Assembly (NCBI GenBank): GCA_947493575.1
Contig: CANLRQ010000008.1
Coordinates: 61,974-125,973 of the forward strand
From: an uncultured Marinomonas sp.
GTDB taxonomy: Bacteria > Pseudomonadota > Gammaproteobacteria > Pseudomonadales > Marinomonadaceae
Length of the DNA stretch: 64,000 nucleotides
Direction of reading: 5' to 3'
The notes under the pieces are model-generated. The model had not been told where the DNA came from, did not search any database, and saw only the letters and a list, made by a program, of their open reading frames with translations. Of this stretch, positions 29,907-40,857 are shown one piece after another. Both the position numbers and the translations under genes were made by a program. How positions within the stretch are numbered: position 1 is the stretch's first letter; the number at the start of each line of letters is the position of its first letter.

Positions 29907-30362
29907 ATGTTTAGAGGTCTTCATCATGTAAGTATAGATGCGAAGGGTCGTATGGCTTTACCTTCTCGTCTGCGTGATGAGTTACTGCATTATGATGATC
30001 GCAAGGTCGTGGTGACAATTGATCCAATGTCCCGTTGTTTGTTGATGTATCCACTACTTGAATGGGAGCAGATTCAGGAGAAGTTGGATAAATTGCCATC
30101 TTTTCAGCCCCAAGCCCGTAAGTTGCAGCGACTTTTGGTTGGACATGCTACTGATTTAGAAATAGATACTGCTGGTAGAGTGTTACTCCCAGCACCATTA
30201 AGAGAGTTTTCCCAGTTAGATAAGAAAGCTGCATTATTGGGGCAGGGTAAGAAAATAGAAATTTGGAGCCAATCTAATTGGGAAGCTCAAAGAGAAGAAT
30301 ATTTAGAGCTTAGCTCTACTGATAAACAACAATTTGAAAGTTTAATGGATATTTCGTTATGA
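29907..30362 (+). CDS. mraZ: Transcriptional regulator MraZ
   Basis: MraZ is a DNA-binding repressor of the dcw cluster. It is a tandem of two SpoVT-AbrB-like domains, each ending in a DxxGR loop: [16 protein letters not shown] near residue 8 and [18 protein letters not shown] near residue 88. MFRG at 29907 is the family N-terminus. ATG 29901 and a further upstream in-frame start exist but add non-conserved residues. The stop overlaps rsmH (ATGA), so the genes are coupled. 151 residues is normal length. Confidence 0.95.
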   Translation: MFRGLHHVSIDAKGRMALPSRLRDELLHYDDRKVVVTIDPMSRCLLMYPLLEWEQIQEKLDKLPSFQPQARKLQRLLVGHATDLEIDTAGRVLLPAPLREFSQLDKKAALLGQGKKIEIWSQSNWEAQREEYLELSSTDKQQFESLMDISL

Positions 30363-31300
30363 CAGACTCTGTACCACAGCATATTAGTGTGATGCTAAAT
30401 GAATCAGTAGACATGCTTATCACTGATAAGAATGGACTATATATTGATGGCACATTTGGTCGAGGTGGTCATTCTAAGCTTATTTTATCAAAGTTGGATG
30501 AAGGTAAGTTACTTGGTTTTGATAAAGACCCTGTCGCTATTGAACATGGTTGTGCATTACAAGCCGAAGACAGCCGTTTTCAGATTGTTCAAGATAGCTT
30601 TGCCAATATGCTTGAATCTATAGATGCAAAATTTGACTCTGCTGAGCGTGTAGATGGTGTATTGATGGATTTAGGTGTTTCTTCTCCTCAAATTGATGAT
30701 GCCCAACGTGGATTTAGCTTTATGAATGATGGTCCATTGGATATGCGAATGAATCCTGATGAAGGGGTGAGCGCTGCACAATGGATTAAGTTTGTTGACG
30801 AAAAAGAATTGGCTGATGTTATGTATCAGTATGGCGAAGAGCGCTTCTCTAGGCGAATTGCTAAAGCCATTTGTGAATATCGTACACATACTGAGATTAC
30901 AACAACGCTTCAGTTGGCAAAAATTGTCACCGAAGCAAATCCCGCATGGGAAAAGGGTAAAAACCCTGCGACGAGAGCTTTTCAAGGTATTCGAATCTTT
31001 ATAAATAATGAGTTAGGGGATTTGGAGCAGGGTTTAGAAGCCGCTGCAAAGTCCTTGAGGATTGGAGGGCGTTTGGTTGTTATCAGCTTTCACTCATTAG
31101 AGGATCGAATCGTTAAGAGATTTATGAAGCTGAAATCAAAGGGGCCTGAAATTCCGCGTTATTTACCGATTCAAAATGCGCATCTAGACGTGAAATTTCG
31201 CTCGATTGGTAAAGCGAATAAACCGTCAAAACAAGAGGTTGAGGAGAACGTACGGTCTCGAAGCGCTGTTATGCGAGTATTGGAGCGCATAAGTGACTAG
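30359..31300 (+). CDS. rsmH: 16S rRNA (cytosine1402-N4)-methyltransferase
   Basis: RsmH methylates N4 of C1402 of 16S rRNA, the same nucleotide whose ribose is methylated by RsmI at the left end of this window. The 313-residue protein has [13 protein letters not shown], the SAM motif [42 protein letters not shown] and [14 protein letters not shown]. Its start overlaps the mraZ stop and its stop overlaps ftsL by eight bases. Confidence 0.97.
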   Translation: MTDSVPQHISVMLNESVDMLITDKNGLYIDGTFGRGGHSKLILSKLDEGKLLGFDKDPVAIEHGCALQAEDSRFQIVQDSFANMLESIDAKFDSAERVDGVLMDLGVSSPQIDDAQRGFSFMNDGPLDMRMNPDEGVSAAQWIKFVDEKELADVMYQYGEERFSRRIAKAICEYRTHTEITTTLQLAKIVTEANPAWEKGKNPATRAFQGIRIFINNELGDLEQGLEAAAKSLRIGGRLVVISFHSLEDRIVKRFMKLKSKGPEIPRYLPIQNAHLDVKFRSIGKANKPSKQEVEENVRSRSAVMRVLERISD

Positions 31301-31565
31301 GTCCATGTTAATAACTGCATTTTTGACAGCAATTTGCCTTACCGCTGTTTCTATTGCTTTAGTGTCACAAGTTTATGATTTTAGAAAAGATTTTGCTTAT
31401 TTACAGAAGTTAAAGAAAACAGAAACAAATTATGAGGTTGTGTGGGGGCAATTGTTGTTAGAACAAAGTGCTTTAACTCAACCGAGTCGATTAGAACAAG
31501 CTGCAGTGAAGGATTTAAATATGCGTGCTCCTACACCAAATCAGATGGTAATTGTAAAACCATGA
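31293..31565 (+). CDS. ftsL: Cell division protein FtsL
   Basis: FtsL joins FtsB and FtsQ in the divisome and signals FtsW-FtsI activation. The 90-residue bitopic protein has one N-terminal helix (about 5-25, [20 protein letters not shown]) and a periplasmic coiled coil ([31 protein letters not shown]). It ends with the conserved Arg/Leu-rich stretch [18 protein letters not shown]. The start is GTG at 31293 with GGAG about seven bases upstream; an ATG four codons later would delete part of the N-terminus. It overlaps ftsI by 4 bases. Confidence 0.92.
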   Translation: MTRSMLITAFLTAICLTAVSIALVSQVYDFRKDFAYLQKLKKTETNYEVVWGQLLLEQSALTQPSRLEQAAVKDLNMRAPTPNQMVIVKP

Positions 31566-33316
31566 AAACTGAAGAGACTTCATACGTACCAGAAAATTGG
31601 CGCTTTTATATTGTATATGGCATCGCCTTAATTTTATTTTTGATGGTGGGTGGGCGACTGTTTTTCTTGACGGTTGTAGATAAAGACTTTCTACAGAATC
31701 AAGGAGATATACGTGCGGAGCGGACAGTAAAAATACCAGCGACTCGAGGCATGATTTTAGATCGTCGCGGAGAGCCTTTAGCTGTGAGTACGCCTACTTG
31801 GACAGTAATCGCAGATCCTAAAAAACTTTGGAATGAAGAGTTTAAAGGCGGAGCAACTGCTGAGTCGGAAATTGTTCGATTATCTGAGGTGATGGGAGTA
31901 GGTTCATCTTGGTTAAGAGAACGATTTGAAAAAAATCGCAATAAATCATTTATGTATTTAAGACGTCAATTGCCGCCCCATGAAGCAGACCAAATTATGG
32001 CGGCTAAAATTGTTGGTGTTACGCGCACGAAAGAATATAAACGTTTTTATCCTGCAGGAGAGGTCGCATCTCATGTTGTAGGGTTTACTGATGTTGACGA
32101 TTCAGGTCAAGAAGGTATTGAGCTTGCGTACGATCAAGCATTGCAAGGTAGAGCTGGAGAGCGAAGCTTTGTTAAAGACTTAAGAGGGAATGTCATTCGT
32201 ACAATTGGAGAAGAAATTCCTGAGCAGTCTGGTGAAAATATAGAATTAAGCATTGATCTAAGGTTGCAGTATTTAGCATATAGGGAATTAAAAGCAGCGG
32301 TAACTGAGCATAGGGCAACCTCTGCGTCTGCTGTAATTCTAGATGTTCAAACAGGCGAAATTCTCGCTATGGTGAATCAACCGTCTTTTAATCCGAATGA
32401 TCGCTCTACCTTAGAATATGATCAATTGAGAAATAGAGCGGTGATTGATTTGTTTGAACCCGGCTCAACAATGAAGCCTATAACATTATCCGCTGCGCTT
32501 TCATCGGGACAATATACGACAGAAACTAAAATCGATACAGCACCCGGCTATATTCGCTTTGGGAGGCAAACTATTCGTGACTTAGGTAATTATGGGGAGA
32601 TCGATTTAGAAACCTTGTTAGTAAAGTCCAGTAACGTAGCTACATCAAAGATTGCTTTGGCTCTTCCTCAAGATGCTGTTTGGAATATGTATTACAAACT
32701 AGGGATTGGTTCTTTAGTTGGAATTGGCTTTCCAGGAGAAGTAACAGGTGTATTGCCAGTGCACACTCGTTGGAGACCGGCAGAAACGGCCACATTGGCT
32801 TATGGATATGGCTTATCACTATCAACCTTGCAACTTGCTCAAGCCTATATGGTGCTAGCGAATGGCGGCTATAAAGTACCAGTGAGTATTTTTAAACAAG
32901 ACGGACGCCCTCAAGGTGAACAAGTAATACCTCGTAAAGTAGCGAAAGACATTGTTAAAATGATGGAGTCTGTTGTCGAGAAGGGTTCGGGTAAGGCTGC
33001 CAAAATTCCTGGATATCGCATCGCAGGCAAAACCGGAACAGTGCATAAAGTAGGTGCCAATGGTTATGAATACGATCAATATATTTCATTATTTGCAGGT
33101 GTAGCGCCAGCGACTAACCCGAAACTCGCCATGGTTGTTATGGTTAATGATCCTAAGGGAAGAGAGTATTACGGTGGTGAAGTTTCAGCTCCGGTTTTCT
33201 CGCGCGTAATAGAGGGAGCAATGACAATTTTAAATATTTCACCTGATTTACCTGATGGTTTAAGAGAAGTACGTTTAGATAAAAAGTCTTCAGAACGAGT
33301 AGCTTTAGGAGGGTGA
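31562..33316 (+). CDS. ftsI: Septal peptidoglycan transpeptidase FtsI (PBP3)
   Basis: FtsI crosslinks septal peptidoglycan together with FtsW. The 584-residue protein has a short cytosolic tail, one membrane helix (about 14-36) and the pedestal domain (GMILDRRGEPLAVSTPTW). Its transpeptidase domain carries SxxK at Ser302 (GSTMKP), SSN at Ser356 and KTG at Lys490. The frame extends upstream into ftsL, but ATG 31562, which overlaps the ftsL stop as ATGA, gives the correct FtsI N-terminus. Confidence 0.97.
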   Translation: MKTEETSYVPENWRFYIVYGIALILFLMVGGRLFFLTVVDKDFLQNQGDIRAERTVKIPATRGMILDRRGEPLAVSTPTWTVIADPKKLWNEEFKGGATAESEIVRLSEVMGVGSSWLRERFEKNRNKSFMYLRRQLPPHEADQIMAAKIVGVTRTKEYKRFYPAGEVASHVVGFTDVDDSGQEGIELAYDQALQGRAGERSFVKDLRGNVIRTIGEEIPEQSGENIELSIDLRLQYLAYRELKAAVTEHRATSASAVILDVQTGEILAMVNQPSFNPNDRSTLEYDQLRNRAVIDLFEPGSTMKPITLSAALSSGQYTTETKIDTAPGYIRFGRQTIRDLGNYGEIDLETLLVKSSNVATSKIALALPQDAVWNMYYKLGIGSLVGIGFPGEVTGVLPVHTRWRPAETATLAYGYGLSLSTLQLAQAYMVLANGGYKVPVSIFKQDGRPQGEQVIPRKVAKDIVKMMESVVEKGSGKAAKIPGYRIAGKTGTVHKVGANGYEYDQYISLFAGVAPATNPKLAMVVMVNDPKGREYYGGEVSAPVFSRVIEGAMTILNISPDLPDGLREVRLDKKSSERVALGG

Positions 33317-34801
33317 ATGTTTACATTATCCGAGTTTTCCTGTGCTACTGGATTGATTGTAGATGTTGATCAACTAAATTGTGTTGTTTTAAATGTACAG
33401 ACTGACAGTAGAAAAGTGTCAGAAGACAGTCTGTTTTTTGCTTTGCCTGGGGTGTTGAATCAGGGGTGGGATTATTTACCCAATGTTGCTGCCCAAGGTT
33501 GTAAATTTGCGGTTGTTCCTAATCATCTTCTTGCTTCTTTGCAAGAGTCCCTCCCAATAGATTCAATAAGACTCATACCATCAGATGATGTGGTTAGTAG
33601 TTTGTCTAAGTGTTTGAGAACGCTGGTTTGTAATTACCCCAATACTCTTGTTGCCATTACTGGTACGAATGGCAAATCCTCGATCAGCTACTATATTGCC
33701 CAGTTAGCTGATTATTCTGGTGATAAAAGCGCTTTAATCGGCACTTTTGGTATTGGACAATTGGGAAATTTAAAAGAAGCGCATCAAACTACGCCTGATA
33801 ACCTTTCTTTGCATGCATTATTAAATGAATTTCATCAAGAAAAAGTGGGGACGGTTGCTTTTGAAGCCTCTTCACATGCATTAGATCAAAGGCGAGTTGA
33901 TGGTGTGCCTTTTAAATGTGCAGTTTTTACAAATTTGTCTAGAGATCATTTAGATTACCATGGAACGATGGAGCACTATGCTCAGGCTAAAAAAAAGTTG
34001 TTTCATTATCCTGATCTAAAGAGAGCCGTTATTAATTTAGATGACGACTATTTTGAATTTATGTCCCAAGGTTTAACCTGCCCTATTTATTCTTATAGTG
34101 TCGTGGACGCAAGCGCAGATTTTTACGCCGACTCCATTAACTTCGATTCACAAGGCTGTTATTTCGATTTGTATTACCCTGGGGGAAGTCGCAATATCTT
34201 TCTGCCATTATTGGGAGTCTTTAATGTATCTAATGCTTTGGCTGCCATGGCTTCTCTTTGGGATTTCATGGCCGATAAAGACAAGTTACTTGAAGGTCTT
34301 GTTCAGCTTAAAGGTGCTCCAGGAAGAATGCAGAAATTAAGTTATGAAGGACAGCCTCTAGTTGTTGTAGATTATGCTCATACTCCTGATGCTCTATCCT
34401 ATTCTTTAGAAGCGCTGAAAAATCATACTAGTGGTCTAGTGACATGTGTTTTTGGGTGTGGTGGAGATAGGGATAAAGGTAAACGGCCTCTGATGACAAA
34501 GGCTGCACTGTCTGCTTCTTCCTTAATTTGGTTAACTTCCGATAACCCTCGAACTGAAGACCCTATGGATATTATTGGTGACGCATTATTTGGGATACCG
34601 GAAAACTTGATTGATAAGCGTTTATTTGTCGTAGCCGATCGCCAGCAAGCTATCAATGATGCGATTTGTTCAGCGCAAAAAAGTGATGTTATTTTAATTG
34701 CAGGAAAAGGTCATGAAACCTATCAAGATGTGATGGGAGTAAAGCATTTCTTTGATGATGTATTTGAAGCGCAGAAGGTGTTAGAAAAAAATGCTAAGTA
34801 A
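33317..34801 (+). CDS. murE: UDP-MurNAc-tripeptide synthetase MurE
   Basis: MurE adds the third residue, meso-diaminopimelate in gram-negatives, to UDP-MurNAc-L-Ala-D-Glu. The 494-residue protein has P-loop ITGTNGKSSISYYIAQL, the ligase motifs FEASSHALDQRRVDG and NLSRDHLDYHGTM, and GAPGRMQKL. The DNPR tetrapeptide (TSDNPRTEDP) is the sign of DAP rather than lysine specificity. It starts directly after the ftsI stop behind AGGAGGG, and overlaps murF by 11 bases. Confidence 0.97.
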   Translation: MFTLSEFSCATGLIVDVDQLNCVVLNVQTDSRKVSEDSLFFALPGVLNQGWDYLPNVAAQGCKFAVVPNHLLASLQESLPIDSIRLIPSDDVVSSLSKCLRTLVCNYPNTLVAITGTNGKSSISYYIAQLADYSGDKSALIGTFGIGQLGNLKEAHQTTPDNLSLHALLNEFHQEKVGTVAFEASSHALDQRRVDGVPFKCAVFTNLSRDHLDYHGTMEHYAQAKKKLFHYPDLKRAVINLDDDYFEFMSQGLTCPIYSYSVVDASADFYADSINFDSQGCYFDLYYPGGSRNIFLPLLGVFNVSNALAAMASLWDFMADKDKLLEGLVQLKGAPGRMQKLSYEGQPLVVVDYAHTPDALSYSLEALKNHTSGLVTCVFGCGGDRDKGKRPLMTKAALSASSLIWLTSDNPRTEDPMDIIGDALFGIPENLIDKRLFVVADRQQAINDAICSAQKSDVILIAGKGHETYQDVMGVKHFFDDVFEAQKVLEKNAK

Positions 34802-36140
34802 TCTTTGGTTGAGTGAAGTCGCTGATATCTGCAATGGTCAACTTATCGGTGCTGATGGTTTGGCGTCGTCTGTATCAACAGACTCTAGGGACATCGATGA
34901 TCAGGCTATTTTTGTTGCTCTAAAAGGTGACACCTTTGATGGTCATGATTTTGCCTCAAAAGCACTGGAAGGTGGGTTTTTGGCGGTATTGGTTGATAGA
35001 GACCTCGGTACTTATCCTGCAATAATAGTTGAAGATACGCTTAAAGCTTATGGAGACATTGCTCATTATGTTCGAGAGCAGTTTGCAGGCGGTGTTGTTG
35101 CTATAACAGGGAGTAATGGCAAAACCACGGTAAAAGAATGGCTTTCTCAAATTTTGTCTCAAGACATGATGGTTTTGAAAACGCAAAAAAATGAGAATAA
35201 TCAAATCGGTGTACCGAAAACGCTGTTAAACCTAGAGAATAATCATCAAGCTGCCATTATTGAAACGGGGACGAGCTACCCGGGCGAAATAGTGAAAATG
35301 GGGGCGGTTATTGCTCCTAGTGTTGCTATTATTACGAATGCCAGTGGTTGCCACTATACGGGCTTTGGTACTTTGGAGGCAATTGCTCAAGAGAAAGGGT
35401 CTTTATTGTCGTCGGTTGTTCCTGATGGGACGGTTGTCTTAAATAGGGATGACCCTTTTTATTCTTATTGGGAGGGCTTGTCTGAAGGGCGTCAAATTAG
35501 AACATTTGGTTTTCAGTCGAATGCTGATTTGTATGTTGATGAGCTTGTGTTGTCTGCCGATTATTCATCTGCAAGGTTTCACTACGATGGAGTAGGCCTA
35601 CAAGCGATTGTGGGAAGTCCTGGAAAGCATCAAATAGCTAATGCAATGGCCGTTGTACAAACATTGATCGCTTTGGGGTGGGAGTTTGTTAACGCTGTTA
35701 ACGCTTTATCTACACCATTAATTATTTCTGGTCGTTTGCAAAAAATAACCGCATCGAACCGCCCCCTTTTGCTTAACGATTGTTATAATGCCAGCCCAAA
35801 ATCAGTTAGTGCTGCAATTGATGTTCTTATGTCTCAAAAAGCAAATGTTCACGTTTTGGTTTTAGGTGCCCTTGGCGAATTAGGTTCTCTAGAGACTGAA
35901 GTGCACCAAGAAATTGGACGTAATGCGTATGATTCGGGAGTTAAAACTTTAATTGCTTTAGGGCCTGTTGCCGGAATTGCCGTTCGTGTATTTATTGAAC
36001 TTGGTGGTCAGGGCCATATTTTTGATACTCATGCTGAAATTGCCAGCAATTTAAAAGAACTAGATGATTCGTTCGCTATTTTAATAAAGGGATCTCGTTC
36101 ATCTCAAATGGAAAAAGTGATTGAAAAACTCCATTATTAG
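34791..36140 (+). CDS. murF: UDP-MurNAc-tripeptide D-alanyl-D-alanine ligase MurF
   Basis: MurF adds the D-Ala-D-Ala dipeptide to complete the cytosolic UDP-MurNAc-pentapeptide. The 449-residue protein has [21 protein letters not shown], the P-loop [18 protein letters not shown], the [17 protein letters not shown] segment, [10 protein letters not shown] and LGALGELG. The start lies inside the end of murE. Together with MurE upstream and MraY downstream this covers three consecutive steps. Confidence 0.97.
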   Translation: MLSNLWLSEVADICNGQLIGADGLASSVSTDSRDIDDQAIFVALKGDTFDGHDFASKALEGGFLAVLVDRDLGTYPAIIVEDTLKAYGDIAHYVREQFAGGVVAITGSNGKTTVKEWLSQILSQDMMVLKTQKNENNQIGVPKTLLNLENNHQAAIIETGTSYPGEIVKMGAVIAPSVAIITNASGCHYTGFGTLEAIAQEKGSLLSSVVPDGTVVLNRDDPFYSYWEGLSEGRQIRTFGFQSNADLYVDELVLSADYSSARFHYDGVGLQAIVGSPGKHQIANAMAVVQTLIALGWEFVNAVNALSTPLIISGRLQKITASNRPLLLNDCYNASPKSVSAAIDVLMSQKANVHVLVLGALGELGSLETEVHQEIGRNAYDSGVKTLIALGPVAGIAVRVFIELGGQGHIFDTHAEIASNLKELDDSFAILIKGSRSSQMEKVIEKLHY

Positions 36141-36154
36141 GAAAAAATTACCTT

Positions 36155-37237
36155 ATGTTACTTTTGTTAGCTGACTATTTAAGTCAGTACGATGCTTTTT
36201 TTACTGTATTTAATTACCTTTCCTTAAGGGCCATTTTGGGTGTATTAACGGCCCTTGCAATTTCATTACTCATTGGTGGTAGGGTTATTACTTTATTACA
36301 GAAGTTGCAAATGGAACAAGCAATTCGAAATGATGGGCCTAAGAGTCATTTAAATAAAGCAGGTACTCCTACCATGGGAGGCGCTTTAATTATTTTCTCT
36401 ATTTCTGTGAGTACCTTGTTATGGGGTGATTTGAGTAACCATTATGTATGGGTTGTTTTGTTAACCATGATCGCGTTTGGTGCGATAGGTTGGGTTGATG
36501 ATTATCGAAAAGTAGTAGAAAAAAACCCAAGGGGTCTTCCTAGTAGATGGAAGTACTTTTGGCAAAGTGTAGTTGGATTATGTGTTGCTATTTATTTATA
36601 CACTACCGCTATAACACCTGCGGAAACGGAGTTGATCGTACCGCTATTTAAAGATGTAGTAATTCCTATGGGGATTTTCTATGTTGTTTTAACTTACTTT
36701 GTGATTGTTGGAACCAGTAATGCGGTTAATCTTACGGATGGTTTAGATGGCTTGGCCATTTTGCCAACGGTGCTTGTGGGTGGTGCATTAGGGCTATTTG
36801 CTTATTTAACAGGGAATGTAAAATTTGCCGAATATCTTTTGATTCCATATGTTGATGGGACAGGTGAAATTATTATTTTCTGTTCTGCTTTGGTTGGTGC
36901 TGGTTTGGGTTTCCTTTGGTTTAATACTTACCCTGCTCAAATTTTCATGGGAGATGTAGGTGCACTTGCTTTGGGTGCCGCATTGGGTGTAATCGCAGTA
37001 ATTGTTAGGCAGGAAATTGTATTATTTATTATGGGTGGGGTCTTTGTTATGGAGACAGTGTCCGTTATTTTACAAGTAGCTTCATATAAATTAACTAAGC
37101 GTCGAATTTTTAGAATGGCACCAATACATCATCATTTTGAATTAAAAGGTTGGGCTGAACCTAAAGTCATTGTTCGATTTTGGATTATGACGGTTTGTTT
37201 GGTGTTAATTGGAATAGCTACGTTAAAAGTACGTTAG
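36155..37237 (+). CDS. mraY: Phospho-MurNAc-pentapeptide transferase MraY
   Basis: MraY attaches phospho-MurNAc-pentapeptide to undecaprenyl phosphate, making lipid I at the inner membrane. The 360-residue protein has about ten membrane helices. It carries the family signatures [23 protein letters not shown] (the catalytic Asp pair), [28 protein letters not shown] and [14 protein letters not shown]. It lies 14 bases after murF and 8 before murD. Confidence 0.97.
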   Translation: MLLLLADYLSQYDAFFTVFNYLSLRAILGVLTALAISLLIGGRVITLLQKLQMEQAIRNDGPKSHLNKAGTPTMGGALIIFSISVSTLLWGDLSNHYVWVVLLTMIAFGAIGWVDDYRKVVEKNPRGLPSRWKYFWQSVVGLCVAIYLYTTAITPAETELIVPLFKDVVIPMGIFYVVLTYFVIVGTSNAVNLTDGLDGLAILPTVLVGGALGLFAYLTGNVKFAEYLLIPYVDGTGEIIIFCSALVGAGLGFLWFNTYPAQIFMGDVGALALGAALGVIAVIVRQEIVLFIMGGVFVMETVSVILQVASYKLTKRRIFRMAPIHHHFELKGWAEPKVIVRFWIMTVCLVLIGIATLKVR

Positions 37238-37245
37238 GAGACATT

Positions 37246-38592
37246 ATGTCCGTTATTTCCTCTGATAGAGTTCGTGCTGTAGTTGGCTTAGGCGTTTCTG
37301 GTGTCTCATGCGCTCGTTTTTTGGCCAGTCAAAATATTGATTTTTACGTTATTGATTCTAGAGAACAGCCTCCTGGTTTGGAGGAAATAAAAAAAATATG
37401 TCCTCAAAATAAAATATTTCTCGGTGATTTGGATGTATTACTCACCCTACCAGTAACTGAATTATATGTAAGTCCTGGTATTCCTCTTAGTCTTCCTGTC
37501 CTAAGCCAGCTTTCGGCAAAAGGTGTGTTGATGAGGGGGGATGTTGATTTATTTTGTGACTATGCAAACGCACCTATTGTTGCTATTACAGGGTCTAACG
37601 CAAAGAGTACGGTGACGACTTTGGTTACAGATATGTTAGTCGTATCTGGTTATAAAGCTGTTGCTGGAGGGAACTTAGGCGCAGCAGCATTGGATTTGTT
37701 GTCCGACTCGGTAGATTACTATGTGTTAGAGCTATCAAGTTTTCAATTAGAAACTATCTCATCTTTAAAAGCCGCCGTTGCTACTGTACTGAATGTTAGT
37801 GAAGATCATATGGATAGATATGATTCGCTATATGATTATCAAAGGGTAAAGCAGCGAATATATAAACATTGCAGGGCCGCAGTATGTAATAAACAAGATA
37901 TTCTGACTGTTCCGTTACTCCCTGAGAGAACTCCTGTCAGTACTTTTACAACGGGAATTCCTGATCTCAAAGAATTTGGTCTCTTATCGGATGGTGATGA
38001 TCAATGGCTTTGTCGTGGAGTTGAAAGGTTAATTAATTCGTCCTCCATTAAATTGAAAGGGAAGCATAACTACTCCAATATTTTAGCTGCATTGTCTATT
38101 CTTGAAATGTTAAATGTGCCTTTCAAGTTAGAAGCTATTACTCAGTATTTGTCAGAATTTGAAGGCTTACCTCATCGATGTCAAACCATAAGAAAAATTA
38201 AAGGGGTTACCTACGTTAATGATTCTAAAGGTACTAATGTTGGCGCTACAATCGCCGCTCTAGAAGGTTTGGGTGCAAAAGAGCCCAACATCCATCTTAT
38301 TTTAGGTGGTGATGGTAAAGGTGCCGATTTTTCACCTTTAATTTCCCCAGTAAACCAGTTTGTAAAACACGCGTATTTGTTTGGTGCCGATGCAGACAGT
38401 TTAGAGTTTGTATTGGGTGCTGGTGTAAGTTGCCATCGACACGAAGATCTTGCTTCTATTGTTAATGCTGTGCACTCTTTTGCACAAGTTGGGGATATTG
38501 TCTTATTTTCACCTGCATGTGCCAGTTTTGATATGTATGAAGGTTATGTTCATAGGGGGGAGCACTTTATGCATTTGGTTCGAGCCCTATGA
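37246..38592 (+). CDS. murD: UDP-MurNAc-L-alanine:D-glutamate ligase MurD
   Basis: MurD adds D-glutamate to UDP-MurNAc-L-Ala. The 448-residue protein has an N-terminal Rossmann domain (AVVGLGVSGVSCARFL), P-loop ITGSNAKSTVTTLV (Ala where Gly is common), LELSSFQLE, NVSEDHMDRY, HRCQTI and NDSKGTN. ATG 37246 with TTAGGAG upstream is chosen. The frame also runs back into mraY, but those 22 codons are unlike the family. The stop overlaps ftsW by four bases. Confidence 0.96.
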   Translation: MSVISSDRVRAVVGLGVSGVSCARFLASQNIDFYVIDSREQPPGLEEIKKICPQNKIFLGDLDVLLTLPVTELYVSPGIPLSLPVLSQLSAKGVLMRGDVDLFCDYANAPIVAITGSNAKSTVTTLVTDMLVVSGYKAVAGGNLGAAALDLLSDSVDYYVLELSSFQLETISSLKAAVATVLNVSEDHMDRYDSLYDYQRVKQRIYKHCRAAVCNKQDILTVPLLPERTPVSTFTTGIPDLKEFGLLSDGDDQWLCRGVERLINSSSIKLKGKHNYSNILAALSILEMLNVPFKLEAITQYLSEFEGLPHRCQTIRKIKGVTYVNDSKGTNVGATIAALEGLGAKEPNIHLILGGDGKGADFSPLISPVNQFVKHAYLFGADADSLEFVLGAGVSCHRHEDLASIVNAVHSFAQVGDIVLFSPACASFDMYEGYVHRGEHFMHLVRAL

Positions 38593-39794
38593 ATTTTCTA
38601 AGTATCTTTGATAAGGTGTCCGCGAAAGAGTTTTTTGCGATCGATTCTTGGTTCTTTTTTTCCTCATTATTTATAATCGCATTGGGTTTAGTGATGGTAG
38701 CCAGTGCGTCTGTCGCCGTGTCAGACAGTATACATGGACACCCTTATTTTTTTGTGACTCGACAAATTATCTATTTAGCCCTTGCCCTTATTGTTGGCAG
38801 TATTGTGGTTCATTTGCCTACCTCATTGCTGCATCGATGGGGTATTTTTGTCATGTTTTTCTCTTTGTTTCTTCTTGTTCTTGTTCTTATTCCTGGAATC
38901 GGTAAAAGCGTAAACGGCAGCCAGCGATGGATTAACCTTATTGTTTTTAATTTACAAGCTTCTGAAGTGGCAAAAGTGTGTATGGTTGTCTATATGTCAG
39001 GCTATCTTGTACGTAGGTCTGATCAGGTGAGAGAGAAATGGAGTGGCTTTTTGCTGCCCTTATTTCTGAGTATTATTTTTCTCTTCTTATTATTGATGGA
39101 GCCTGATTTTGGGGCTTCTGTTGTATTGCTTGGTACTGTGATGGCAATGCTGTTTATTGGCGGGGCGAAAATTTATCAGTTTTTGCTATTACTTTTGGGC
39201 GCTTTTGTTGCTTTGGGGTTAGTCGCTATTTCAGAAAGTTACCGAATGAAAAGATTGATGAACTTTATTGATCCTTGGGCAGACCCTTTTAATGAAGGCT
39301 ATCAATTGAGCCAAGCTCTTATAGCATATGGAAGAGGCGAATGGTTTGGGTTGGGGCTTGGAAATAGTGTGCAGAAACTGTCGTACTTACCTGAAGCTCA
39401 TACAGATTTTGTGTTTTCAATTTGGGTTGAAGAAACTGGCATGATTGGGGGGCTTTTATTAATTTTATTATTTGTCGTAATGATCAGCCGAGCTTTCAAA
39501 ATTGGAACAACTGCTTTGTCTTCATCTCGGCCTTTTTCTGGTTATTTGTGTTATGGCTTTGCTATTTTAATTGTTGCTCAAGTGGTTATTAATATTGGTG
39601 TTAATACAGGAATTCTCCCAACTAAAGGTTTGACATTGCCTCTCATTAGTTTTGGTGGAAGTAGTTTGATTATTACGGTGGCGAGCTTATTTGTTATTGC
39701 TCGTGTTGATATTGAAAATAAGCGTATTACCATGGCTGAAAATGGTTTAGGTGAGAGAGAAAAAGTGGAGCAAAATCTTGTCGAAGGCGCGTAA
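38589..39794 (+). CDS. ftsW: Peptidoglycan glycosyltransferase FtsW
   Basis: FtsW is the SEDS glycosyltransferase that polymerises lipid II at the septum, paired with FtsI. The 401-residue protein has about ten membrane helices. Conserved features are NGSQRWINL, LQASEVAKVCMVVYMSGYL, MEPDFGASVVL, the GEWFGLGLGNSVQKLSYLPEAHTDFVFS loop containing the catalytic region (in parts), and NTGILPTKGLTLPLISFGGSS at the end. It overlaps both murD and murG. Confidence 0.96.
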   Translation: MNFLSIFDKVSAKEFFAIDSWFFFSSLFIIALGLVMVASASVAVSDSIHGHPYFFVTRQIIYLALALIVGSIVVHLPTSLLHRWGIFVMFFSLFLLVLVLIPGIGKSVNGSQRWINLIVFNLQASEVAKVCMVVYMSGYLVRRSDQVREKWSGFLLPLFLSIIFLFLLLMEPDFGASVVLLGTVMAMLFIGGAKIYQFLLLLLGAFVALGLVAISESYRMKRLMNFIDPWADPFNEGYQLSQALIAYGRGEWFGLGLGNSVQKLSYLPEAHTDFVFSIWVEETGMIGGLLLILLFVVMISRAFKIGTTALSSSRPFSGYLCYGFAILIVAQVVINIGVNTGILPTKGLTLPLISFGGSSLIITVASLFVIARVDIENKRITMAENGLGEREKVEQNLVEGA

Positions 39795-40857
39795 AGTATT
39801 AATTATGGCTGGTGGTACAGGTGGGCATATTTATCCTGCGTTAGCATGCAATGAAGAATTTAATCAACAGGGGGTTGAGACTGTTTGGTTGGGTTCTAAG
39901 GGTGGTATGGAAGAAGCTTTAGTAGGTGATGATTCTGATATTCGTCTGCACTTATTATCTATCAAAGGCGTTAGAGGGAAAGGTTTTAAAGGGCTGTTAT
40001 TAGCGCCATTTCGAATTGTTTATTCCATTGGGCAGGCCCTGTCGATATTGAGGCATGAAAAGCCAAATGCTGTTTTAGGTATGGGAGGCTTTGTTGCTGG
40101 GCCAGGTGGTGTTGCAGCAAGAATATTAGGTATACCGCTAATTATTCATGAGCAGAACGCCATAGCGGGGACAACCAATCGGCTGTTGTCTCATATTAGT
40201 AGCTTGTCGCTATGTGCTTTTAAAGGTGCTTTAAATAACGGGGTTTTGGTTGGTAATCCAGTTCGTTCAACATTAAAAGAGTCTGTTAGTAAAAAAACTA
40301 ATGCCGATAATGCTAGGCCATTAAGGGTTTTGGTTGTAGGTGGTAGTTTAGGTGCTCAGGCAATCAATCAAGTTATTCCAAAAGTATTAAGCCAGTGGAA
40401 TGAGTCGCAAAGATTAGACGTATGGCATCAAACTGGAAGTGGTAATTATGAAAGCGTGGCTAAGCAGTATAACTCGCTTGAGGTTGAGGCGAGAGTTGTT
40501 CCCTACATTGAAAAAATGGCGGACGCTTATTATTGGGCAGATTTGGTCGTATGTCGCTCGGGGGCGATGACGGTTAGCGAGTTATCATTGTTAGGTCTAC
40601 CATCCGTGCTGGTCCCTTATCCACATGCTATTGATGATCACCAAACTGAAAATGCAAAATATTTAGAGCAGTGCCATGCAGGGACACTAGTGCCTCAAAA
40701 AGAGTTCACGGTAGACAAACTTACAGATTTATTAAAAGTATTTGTAAATGATCGCGAGCAGTTGCAAAAAATGGGGGAGAATGCAAAGAAAATGAGTTTT
40801 CCTAATGCAACTAAAGAGGTTGTTTCACAGTGTTTAGGGCAGATGAAAAATGATTGA
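39778..40857 (+). CDS. murG: UDP-GlcNAc:lipid I N-acetylglucosaminyltransferase MurG
   Basis: MurG converts lipid I to lipid II on the cytosolic face of the membrane. The protein has the N-terminal Gly loop [53 protein letters not shown] and [16 protein letters not shown] with [14 protein letters not shown]. The start is not certain. TTG 39778 has GTGGAG (39765-39770) seven bases upstream and gives a normal 359-residue protein; a GTG at 39751 would add nine residues. Both lie inside the end of ftsW. Confidence 0.94.
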   Translation: MSKARKVLIMAGGTGGHIYPALACNEEFNQQGVETVWLGSKGGMEEALVGDDSDIRLHLLSIKGVRGKGFKGLLLAPFRIVYSIGQALSILRHEKPNAVLGMGGFVAGPGGVAARILGIPLIIHEQNAIAGTTNRLLSHISSLSLCAFKGALNNGVLVGNPVRSTLKESVSKKTNADNARPLRVLVVGGSLGAQAINQVIPKVLSQWNESQRLDVWHQTGSGNYESVAKQYNSLEVEARVVPYIEKMADAYYWADLVVCRSGAMTVSELSLLGLPSVLVPYPHAIDDHQTENAKYLEQCHAGTLVPQKEFTVDKLTDLLKVFVNDREQLQKMGENAKKMSFPNATKEVVSQCLGQMKND

